Assembly (NCBI GenBank): GCA_964020085.1
Contig: OZ026600.1
Location: 18,130,843 to 18,194,842, forward strand
DNA from: Micromussa lordhowensis
Taxonomy: Eukaryota > Cnidaria > Anthozoa > Scleractinia > Lobophylliidae
Direction: 5' to 3'
DNA: 64,000 nt
In this document: positions 1 through 10,016 of the stretch, in pieces
Numbering within the stretch: position 1 is the first letter of the stretch
Layout: every line of letters begins with the position of its first letter
Notes under the pieces: model-generated
Databases searched by the model: none
Seen by the model: the letters and a program-made list of their open reading frames with translations, nothing else
Told to the model about the DNA's origin: nothing
Program-made: the position numbers and the translations under genes

Positions 1-236
1 ACAGAGGGAAGAGCTTTGTAATGATGACGTCAATCGTGCATCTGTCCTCTAATAGATTATAGGCGAGGGCCAATTAAAATGCGAGAATAACTTGGGTTAT
101 TATATAATCTGTGAAAGATAGTGAGTAGCGTAACAGTGTGCTCTTGTTAACAAAATGACGGCCGTTTCTTGGCGTTTTCGAAGTGTTGAGAAGAGGATTT
201 AGATTAAGTTTTGAACGACTAGTAGATTTATACTAA

Positions 237-304
237 AACAATTAGATTATTCGCTCTCGATTTCTACCGCGCGATAGAAATCTCGAGCTCATAATCTAAT
301 TGTT
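237..304. repeat. Foldback hairpin (AACAATTAGATTAT arms)
   Basis: Arms starting AACAATTAGATTAT and ending ATAATCTAATTGTT pair through TCTCGATTTCTA/TAGAAATCTCGA around a CCGCGCGA loop. It sits immediately left of a second hairpin, so the two may be subparts of one MITE. Confidence 0.75.
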
Positions 305-310
305 AAATAG

Positions 311-410
311 AAACACTCGTGAAAGTTTGGGAGAACGAGAAATGCTGTGGGAGCCGCAGGCGAGTGTCAGCACAGCTTTTTCGAGTTCTCCCAAACTTTC
401 ACGAGTGTTT
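311..410. repeat. Foldback hairpin (AAACACTCGTGAAAG arms)
   Basis: The left arm AAACACTCGTGAAAGTTTGG at 311 onward is repeated inverted at 388-410. The arms extend through GAGAAC/GTTCTC with a loop of about 25 bases. This is typical of a nonautonomous foldback element. No clear target duplication was identified. Confidence 0.75.
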
Positions 411-1046
411 TTATAACTCGATAGGAACACGAAGAACATGTTTTCTATTTCTTTTAGAAAATATCGCTACGAAGAAAAAGAAAAACAACTTGTTTACTTC
501 GATCATCAAAATGTAAATTCTCCTAGTTCGGGCCATCATTACGTCAACAGCTAGTGCTATTTCTGTGTTTCTTTGGAGTTATAGAAACACGGTTTTAAAC
601 CAATCAGCGTGCGTACTTGCTTTGGGTTATTTTCTAAATTATTATTATTTTGGCTCGACCACGTCTTGCCAAAATACGAACTATGGCTGGATCAAACTCG
701 CCTGATATGCGCTGAAGCGTGGCAAAAAGGTCCGAATAGGTATAAGAAGGAATTTGTGACAGAGAAAGTAAAACAAAACATTTTGTATGTATCTAGCAGC
801 ATTGTCAAGATTGAATGTAACCAGCGATCAGGCGTTCTTTTTTTGGTTTTTACAAAAAGAACGCCTGATCGCAGGTAAGATTGAATGTCCAAGTTGTTGT
901 ACAAAGGGACTGTCAATCTTGGATACATCTAGCTGTCAATTAACATTACTTTTACTATCTCGTCCTAATGCTTCAACAAGCAAATGCAACTAATCGTATC
1001 CAGAAGCTTAAATAAAACCTCGTCATTTTCGAAATGATATACTTAC

Positions 1047-1364
1047 CACCTTCATCTGTTTCGACAACTATGGTAACACTTTTATAGACGTCGCCATTCA
1101 CATCAACCAGATAAACAAGGACTATGTGTTGACTGAACACCGGAAAGCCTGTCACATGGATTGAGGTGTTCGAGGAGTCCACTATACGAAGAAACGAACT
1201 CCCTGTACGTCCATCTTGGTTATACACTGGTGGCCTCGTTTGATTGAAGGACAAAATGAAGAAACCAGCTTGTAAGCCAACTGGCACGTCACTCCAATCA
1301 ACAAATAAACTCTTCTGGCTGGTGTTGAAACCACGGATATTCCATGCACTTGAAGGGGAAAGAG
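1047..1364 (-). CDS. Gene B exon: fifth FN3 domain
   Basis: The acceptor ...ttgtag lies just right of 1364 and the donor GTAAGT at 1046-1041. The exon enters and leaves in phase 1. The translation runs from ALSPSSAWNIRGFN to VVETDEGG. It has the FN3 pattern: an early Trp (VDWSDVP), a central aromatic strand (GFFILSFNQ) and late beta strands (VLVYLVDVNG). It follows the CUB3 exons, as FN3 follows CUB1 and CUB2. A second FN3 is expected past the left edge if the module pattern holds. Confidence 0.82.
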
Positions 1365-4300
1365 CTACAACGTAAAGTAACGAGATGATCGATAACAATT
1401 TAAAAAGTAGGACAATGACCGTAAAAGAACGTATTTGCCGCGGAAGATCCGAGCAAAACCTGCAGATTGCATGAGGACTTTGTGTTTATTTGTCTGTTTG
1501 TTTTAAAAGTGATATGGAGAAAAGAGAAAGAAAATGAAATTAAAAGCTATCATTCCATTCGCGTATAAACCAACTTACCTCTTAACGCTAGTTTCTTGAC
1601 TAATCTTTTCTTTATAGAAAAACAAAACAAAAAGGGGACTCTCTAGGCATACCTGAATGGAGGCTTCTTCTTATTATAACAAATTCTAGCCTCAGACGGC
1701 TGTACCTGCTGTACAGTTGGGTCTGTAGAGTAACGAAGTTTCCTTTGCCAAACTGCAATTCTACCACGCCCCGATGATCCTGAAAGCATTGTTCACGAGT
1801 GAAGATCTCAGTACCATTGCTTGAGAAAACCTTTAGAAATTCACTGAAAAAAAAGTAGCGAACGAATCAAGATGTGACAGGTCCCTCGGTTTTCTGGTTC
1901 TTTGTGTGTGACGCGAAAGAACGGGCAGGAGAGAAAAAATGAACTCTACACCAACAAGGCAGTTTGACATTAGTAGCAAAATACCCCTGACCAGTGCTAG
2001 ACTAAAAAGCTTTTGATTTTGAATATATTGTTATTGTGATCTTAAAGAGAATGGTCATCAAACTCTTCTTGGCTGGCTACTTAATAGACCTTTTTACCGA
2101 TACGGCGGCCATCTTGAATTCTATTGTTTTGACTGAGAAATTATGGGCTGCCGAGGGGGCAATCGCTGGAAAATTTATCGCATACACAGCTTTCAGGATA
2201 ATTTTTTACTGCTTGTCTCTCATATTCCATAACAAATATTACAAGCGTTACATCTTTCCGTCACGATATTTGGCAGTTGTTCCTATGGTTATCGAAAAAT
2301 TATTGTTAAAAGTTATGACGCCACAGTATTCTTTTTAATTATTTCTCATCTGCCAACTGGGCATCCCATAATTTTCTCGGAATTCAAGATGGCCGCCGTA
2401 TCGGTAAAAAGGTCTATTTCTCTTCAAAAGGTGCTGGAAACTGGCTATTTTTTTGTAAGAGTGATTCTATGTTTCGTCCTTCTGAGTTTGTTTTAAGTGA
2501 CATAAAAGACGAAAAGGGTGTTATTTGGGATGAATAAGGGAGGTTTCATTTCACCTTGCAGGTAGCATAAAGTTTTGCTTTCTGTGGCGCTGGCTGCGTT
2601 TGCCAGTAGCTTTGTGTTCATTCTGTGTCTTTAGATAAAGGTATAGCATCCGCCTTGCAGATGGGAAATGGTCTGACTACACTCGCCAACACAAATGCGT
2701 TGCCTTACCGAATTTTCAGGGAACATTTTATCTAGTATGTATAGAGTGAGTGGTGTAACAGGATTATCATGAAATTGCACATATAAGAAAAAAAGAGAAG
2801 CCTAAGTTTTGTTTGAAGAAATAAAGAAATAATTTTCACTAGATTTCAACATTATATGCACTGGATACGTTTAAATATTTGTTGATATCGCAAACAATTT
2901 TTTTTCCAACAAGAAAAATGTTGTTGTTTCTCCTTTAATTTCAGATATTCTTCGTGTAGGATATGAAAAATCACAGAAATCGGACAAAAAGCGAGGTTAA
3001 AAAATGCCACCTCAAGTCATTAAAACTCACTTCCCGCAGTACTCGAAACGGATTTCTTCCATTGAAAGAACGAGGAATGCATTGGTGATGCCAACACTTC
3101 CAATCGTCCAGTTACATTGTAGCTCACTGTAGTCCGATTTATTAAGGTGGATTCTTCCAAAGGACTGGTTAAAATTACCACCACAACCTAATAAAGCAAA
3201 ATATAATGAAAAGGAAGTTAAAAACTGTCTACCTAAATTCATATTCAAGTTTTCAGTAGGGCTTGTAAAACAATTGATCTCTGATAATTTTGCTTGTTTC
3301 AAGTTTTTTCGCCAGTCGATTTACACGTGCTAACTCTCTTAACCTGGGATTTTCTTTCATTCGCGTGCAAGCGCACTTCAATTTTTCAAAGTAAGAACAG
3401 CGCCGAAGTTGATTCAAAAAACACACTTTGCAAACATGTTTGCTATGTAGGTTTCAAGTCACATGACCAAGGTCATAATATTTAGTAAAGTTTCAACAAC
3501 GAGCCAAAGCTCCCGACCCCTGGGCTAAATGAGGGATTAACTGGGGACTCATTACTAACCCTTGAAAGGTGTAATGAAAAGAAATAAAAATACTCAAAAC
3601 TGATTTCGAATTTTATCTTACTTGATTCGCCTTTCTCGGACTACACATTGGCTGGACAAATGATTTTGTTCGACCTTGACCAACCAAGGTCAACGGTTCA
3701 ACTTCCCAAGTCTATCCGACACTGATTGCCAACATTAGAACAGTTGGCTTGATAGCTCAGTTGGTAGAGCACTGCACCAGTATCGCAGAGGTCACGAGTT
3801 TAAATCTCGTTCAAGCTTAAGACGGGGGTAAACGTGAAGGCTGTTTTTTGGAGGTTGGTTAACATGGCCTTTCTGCCAATATCTCAGTCACGTTTCAAGT
3901 GAAGCCTTGGAGCCAAGGCTGGCTCATAGCTGCCGGAGCTTATCCCGGTTTCTGTAGCATGAAGCGGCTAGAAGTATTTCTACTTCCCCTGGACAGGATG
4001 CTAGTCCATCGCACGTCACTTCCCCGCAATTTTGTTAGGTTTCCCCAACAAATAGCAGGTACCCATTTATACACCTGGGTGGAGAGAGGCAATGTGAGAG
4101 TAAAGTGTCTTGCCCAAGAACACAACACACTGTCCCCGGCCAGGGCTCGAACCCGGACCGCTTGCTCCGGAGTCTAGCGCACTAACCATGAGGCCACCGC
4201 ACCTCCCACCAGTCACGTTTCAAGCGACACTAAATCTCTCTGCTTATCTCATTAACCACTGTTTGGCGGTTTTGTGTAAATTTTTGGGTGATTTTTGGGC

Positions 4301-7300
4301 ATTTTGGGAAAGAGATATTTTTTCTCAAAGGATAGGTTAAATTGAGGAAAAAATGAAATGTTGAAGATTTGATGGATTTGGAAAATTGAAATTTGAAGTG
4401 AAGAATTAGTAGACGGATACCAAACAGTCCCCTAGCAACATTGGGCTCTTTTTTGCGGGGGTCAACTGTCTGGTAGTGTTTCCAACCCATCTTAATCCTA
4501 ACAATTTCCTTTTTTATATCACTTCAAATTTCACGCCTTTTCATGTTTACCCCCGCCTTAAATTTGTTTCAGGCTTCTAGTTTGTGAATATAACTGCGAT
4601 GATCAATCATGTCTTCATATCTTTCTCCGCAGTTCAGATGTATGATCTTTCATATATTCATTTGCATTCTTCACCTTCTACGGGTATATTACGAATTCGC
4701 AAGGTTACCAGCTCCCAGTTGGCTTGATACAGTAACTCAGTTTTTGGAGCACTGCACCGGCATTGCAGAGGTCAAGGGTTGGAATCCCGTTCAGGCATGA
4801 ATTTTTCCAGGCTTTAATTTCACAACTTGTGTATAACTGCGATTATCAATCATGTCTCCGTAGTTCAAATTTATTAGATCTTTCATATATTCGCTTGTAC
4901 TCACCGGCTACGACTGAGAGCCATGGCGAACGAGGTCCTTCTCCCACTGAAGTGAAAGCCGCAACCGCTACTTGGTACTTGCTTCCTCCATTCAAACCAC
5001 GCAGTACCATCTGGAACACGTTTGGGTCGGTAATGGTAACGTTTTCGGCATGATCTCCATAGTAGTAGTAGTAATAGTAATCCTTGCTGTCTCTGTAGTA
5101 GACTATGTGACCTTGTATCTTGCCATTCGTATACTGTGGCTTGACCGCATCCCAAAGTACCAGAATTTCATTTGGTTGGAAGTTCCTTACCCGCACATTT
5201 GTAGGTGGCCCACTAGGAGCTAAAAGAAACGTTATGCAATGTTTTTTTTGTTTATTGTTTGTTGTTGGTTTTGTTATGGTATTGATTGATTGTTGTTGTT
5301 GTTGTTGTTGTTGGAAGGGAGGCTGTTGTTGTTATAAGTTTGGAATCTATCACCGTTGCCATGACCGATTGGGCGTCTTAGTGAGGGAGCAAGATTCAAG
5401 GATTCACTCATTACCGACTAAGTGTCGCAATGTTGTTTTTTTGTTTTCGTTGTGTTGGCATGTCGTATAGTTTTTCTTTGTTAGATATTGTTTTTGTTGG
5501 GGAGGAGAAGGCTATAACCGTTGCACTACCTACTAGGTTACGCAGAAATAAGGGAGCAAGCTTGTATAACATGAGTGTTACCTGGCTCAACATTGCATCG
5601 CAGGTGTGCTATTCATATCTTCCTTGCGATAATTTACCACCATAATAGATAAGGGAGCGCATTTTCTAAATCCCGCCGAGGTCACAGCAATTTTTCTATG
5701 GCTTTATGTCGTCACCCATTTCCTATCTTAACAAGGCTGACTCCTCTCGAACTCATTGCTTACTTCCATCAATACATGATATTTTAGAGTCAATGAGCTA
5801 ATTTGCAGCTTGTAAAAGTAAGTTTATGCAAAGATAATTACTCCCTGAACTTTAGATCGTTGCCACACGTTCCTTACCTCCTTCTCCAGTCGTGACAGTT
5901 TGGATTTCAGTGGAATAAGTAACATTCTCGACGCCTCCCGTGAACGCAATTACCTGGAATTCATACATTCGGTGTGGCTTTAAAAGCTCCTTTACAAAAT
6001 AATATCGATCGTACAAAGACTTGACTCTGAACAGAACGGATATATTAGTGTTTTTCTCGGTGAACATAACCATGAAGTGAGTAATGGATACATTGAGAGG
6101 AAAATCTGTCCACTCCACCCTCGCTGACGATGACGTAATGTTGAGAACTGACACATGCCATGATGAAAGGTCAATATCTGTCAGAAAAGAATAGGTAATT
6201 ACTTAATAAGACACCTGCAATGAAAAGCGAAGCAGATCAATTATTGCGAGAAAAATGCTATCTGGGAACTCCGTGATCTACGCAGCCATGGTGTTAATCT
6301 TCTCAAAGTATGATGATGATAATTTGACCGAATCTCCAGATTGGAAAATTCTTAGAAGTCAGAGGCAAATTCAAAGCTTTCATAATCTATAAATCATTAC
6401 CCGTCTTATCCCATACAATTTGAATTTCTAAACCGAGACTATATATAGCTCCGTGTTCCCTCTGTAATTCTGCTGACAAACTCGTTAATCCCTTACCACG
6501 TATGGAATCTAGTGCTACTCTTTACCTATAGAATAGATAGATAGAATGATTGATTTGTTTGATACCTATCAAGGGTTTGTCAAGTCCAAGATACCAGACT
6601 GAAAAGCCACTTGAATAGGTATAGTCCTCAGTATACTGAAGTGCTAATTCTGATTGGTCGCCGTAAACAACAAGAGAAAAAGGCTCTATGTAGCCACATA
6701 ACAAGGTGTCATTATTGAGCTGGGCGTCTTCTCCAGTCGCCACGCGAAGAAGCCAGTTATTTGATCTGGTTGGAACAAAAAAGTTATCACGGTTACATAG
6801 GTAGGTTTTAGTCTGCGTTTCAACCTATTGGCCATCAGGCCAGTAGATATCTCCGGTCACTGCATGTAGCATGAAGGGACTAGGAGTAATTTTATTTCTT
6901 CCTGGATGAATATAGGCACTCAGTGAATAAAAAGTCTTCTCAAGAACACAACGCAATGTCCCCGGTCAGGGCTCGAACCCAGACCCCTCGATCCGGAGAC
7001 GAGCGCACTAACCATGAGGCCGCCAAATCTTAAAAATCGTGCATGAAAATTTAACATCTCGTTCAACGTACTGTGCAAAATAGATCTTTCCCTGCGCTCC
7101 CACTTTTCGCGAATTAATTTTAAAATAATTCAACGCGGAGAGGCGAGTTTTCTGCTCTTGCGTTAATGTCAAAGTAGGTTTATAGCCGTTCATATCATGC
7201 CCAAGATTTTGTTTCCTTTAATAGTGATAACGAGACGAAGCTCACCTGCAATAAGGGCCATTGCCATGTACATTAAAGGAATTGAAATTTATCCATATCG

Positions 7301-9983
7301 CTTTGACAGCGCTCCCTCCAAGTTGCGGCTCAATTGTCCAGTGGCAGTAATAATATCCATGAAAGCTACATGGGTGATTAGGGCTGTATAGCGAACCGTT
7401 TTTCGCAGTCAACGTACGTTGTGGTTCGCAAGCTGAAAAAAAAATTCAACATTGCAGCTTCCCTTTTATCAGCTGGACACACCGTTAACCAAGAGCAAGC
7501 GTTTTTTCAACAGGCCATTTTCGAGCTAGTTTTTGCCTGTGTGTGAAAAATTAAAGGACTCGTCGTGCGAAAACATTCATATGAAAACATGTTCCGCCTA
7601 GAGGTCCATTCTCATGTAAATCGAACTCAAGATAATGGAATGGAAATGGCCAATAACTTTGAGCCATGAAAATTAGTGTAATCACATATACAAATCCCTG
7701 CACGTCCTCTCCCGTGGACAATTTTAGTTCAAGGTATCAGTACCCCCCTCCAACGACCAACCTGTTTTGACACAGCTTTACGATCAGTCTAGCCTGAGTA
7801 TTACGCTTTTCAAAGGTGTGATGGGAAAGAGAAGGAGAAAAATAGGAAACGAAAACTGATATTAATGCCTATATACCTTTGTATAGGAAATAGCACGGTT
7901 TCTAGGGGTATTTGGGATAAATACCGCGAGTGATATTTCAAAATTCGCCAAAATATCACGAGCCGCCGCGGCGAGTGATATTTGAAGAGTTTTGAAATAT
8001 CACGAGCCGGTATTTATACCAAATACCCCGAAGAAACCGTGCTATTTTTTGTTTATACTACAAGGCATAGAAATTTCGCATCTTGTAACGCTGTTTAGTC
8101 ACGCGCGAGTGATTGGTTTACTACAACATGTGATCAAACATGTGATCGCACAAAGGTCACACATGTTCAAATGATTTTCGCTTCAACTGCGATAAAACAG
8201 TACTTGAATACCTGTAAATATCTTTTGAAGGGTACATTTTGAACAGCCTAATCGTCAATCGAAGTTTATCAATAGATTTTTAACCGATTCTGCTTGTGTG
8301 GAACTTGGACTTTGGGCTTTCATTTAAGCAGCAGGCGGTGAAAATTGTTGGCTATTTATCGTTTCTTTGGTCACCACAGCAGCGGAAAATAGTTTCCAGC
8401 GGACGACGTTCACTTCTGGTTGCTTGTGCTTCTGAACTGTTGAATAAAGACTGAAAGGAACCGTTTTTCGTTCTCTCACCTTCTTCGATAGCAGTTAAAA
8501 GAGCGCTCGACGATAAAGCTATGCACCGAACTTCGTCAGCTGAGTTGGTTCGCGTTGCAGCTCACTGAAAATATCAGGACTGTATCCTTTGCCTTCCACC
8601 TTAAATCGACGATACAGTGACCTAGATCTTTGTACATTCTTTGCTGTTTCCATATCTTGGTAATTTCCTTTAGCTCTTGCAGTTTTTTCCACAGAATTTT
8701 GAAAATCTTTCCGCCATATTGTTTCGATCATTTAGGTTTCCATGGAAACTGAAATTTTTACATGTAAGTATTTCAAATTTGGCAGAAATACTACTGGTCT
8801 TAGCCAATCGCATTTGAGAAATTTCTTAGCCTGTAGTATAAGGCTTGTAATTATGCAATATTTGTTTTCCAATTTGGTCTTAGGCTAGCAATTTAAGGGA
8901 AATTCATGCGTTCTAGCACTTAAAACTACCTTAAGGCGGGGGTAAACATGAATAGGTGTGAAATTTGAAGTGATATAAAAAAGGAAATTGTTAGGATTAA
9001 GATGGGTTGGAAACACTACCAGACAGTTGACCCCCGCAAAACAGAGCCCCAGCTTGGTAGGGGACTGTTTGGTATCCGTCTACTAATTCTTCACTTCAAA
9101 TTTCAATTTTCCAAATCCATCAAATCTTCAACATTTCATATTTTCCTCAATTTAACCTATCCTTTGAGAAAAAATATCTCTTTCCCAAAATGCCCAAAAA
9201 TCACCCAAAAATTTACACAAAACCGCCAAACAGTGGTTAATGAGATAAGCAGAGAGATTTAGTGTCGCTTGAAACGTGACTGAGATATTGGCAGAAAGGC
9301 CGTGTTAAGCAACCTCAAAACAGCCTTCACGTTTACCCCCGCCTTAACACAGTTACTTTTCTGACTCCCGGTGCAGTTAAGTTAAACAAATCACGACGCC
9401 TACGAATGGGCACTTACTGGTAAACACGTGTTTCGAATAATATGGTCCAGTTCCTTTAGACGTAAACCCAGCAACCCGTATGGTGTACTCTGTTCCTGGC
9501 TGGAGCCCAGTTATGATGTGACTTCTGGTCGATGCACTGACGTTGACCTGACCAGATAATTTTGGGATTCCATAGCACGAAGTGTCGTACAAAATATTAT
9601 AGCCAAGAAGTTTGCCATTTTGATATTTTTCTTCAATTGGATGTATTGAGATGTTGATGCTGTCAACTCCCTGTTTCTTGTTGACGTACACGTAAGGACT
9701 TCTACTGGGTACTACGACGAAGAGAGAGAAAAAGAAAACACAAATTGACGTTAAAAAAAAATCATTTTTAACGGTAATAGTAGCAAAAAGGGTATTTGTA
9801 TATTTTTGGTAGCTTTTTGAAAACAAAATTAATTTATTCTTGCACTGGGACATATTAGCTGGACTAGCCTATAGCGATACTCACTGTTTACAAACAAGTC
9901 TTTTGATATTTAAATTTTGCCAACCACTGAACAAAAGAATTCTTTGTTTTGACAGCCAATAAATCTCTGGTTGGCACATTAAT

Positions 9984-10016
<33 letters not shown>

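Larger units (their letters stand above)
1..1046 (-). other. Gene B intron (continues left) with two adjacent foldbacks
   Basis: This is intronic sequence left of the last visible exon. It contains two strong hairpins, listed separately. A short palindrome lies around 822-872, where GCGATCAGGCGTTCTTTTT recurs inverted. No exon was recognised. Short open frames here are not supported as genes. Confidence 0.6.
3745..4690 (+). mobile_element. tRNA-derived SINE (family S1) split by a MITE
   Basis: The head at 3745-3816 has a polymerase III A box (TAGCTCAGTTGGTAGAG) and a B-box-like segment (GAGTTTAAATCTC). The body resumes at 4562-4690 (TTCAGGCTTCTAGTTTGTG, ATAACTGCGATGATCAATCA). Joined across the MITE, the two parts line up with the uninterrupted copy at 4719-4898. 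The anticodon arm is poor and lacks U33, so this is a SINE and not a tRNA gene. Confidence 0.75.
3188..4904 (-). other. Intron between FN3-4 and CUB3, filled by nested repeats
   Basis: Phase 1 intron of 1.72 kb. From 3745 rightward it is almost entirely repeats: a split tRNA-SINE, a TTAA-bounded MITE inside it, a second SINE inside the MITE, then another SINE copy reaching the exon edge. No feature was recognised in 3188-3744. Confidence 0.75.
7433..9417 (-). other. Intron between FN3-2 and CUB2
   Basis: Phase 1 intron of 1.99 kb. It holds the foldback at 7881-8058 and the TTAA-bounded MITE at 8935-9343. The stretch 8060-8930 contains only an unassigned 70-codon minus-strand frame (8519-8731) without recognisable domain or splice context. 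Confidence 0.7.

Noticed and set aside
2036..2338. 100-codon plus-strand frame
   Set aside because: It overlaps the MITE at 2083-2418 and has no recognisable protein signature.
8519..8731. 70-codon minus-strand frame as an exon or transposon remnant
   Set aside because: No domain recognised, no matching splice phase with neighbours, and no inverted ends around it.
4230..9262. Two nearly identical 86-codon frames (4230-4490 minus, 9002-9262 plus) as a conserved gene
   Set aside because: Both lie within copies of the same TTAA-bounded MITE in opposite orientation.
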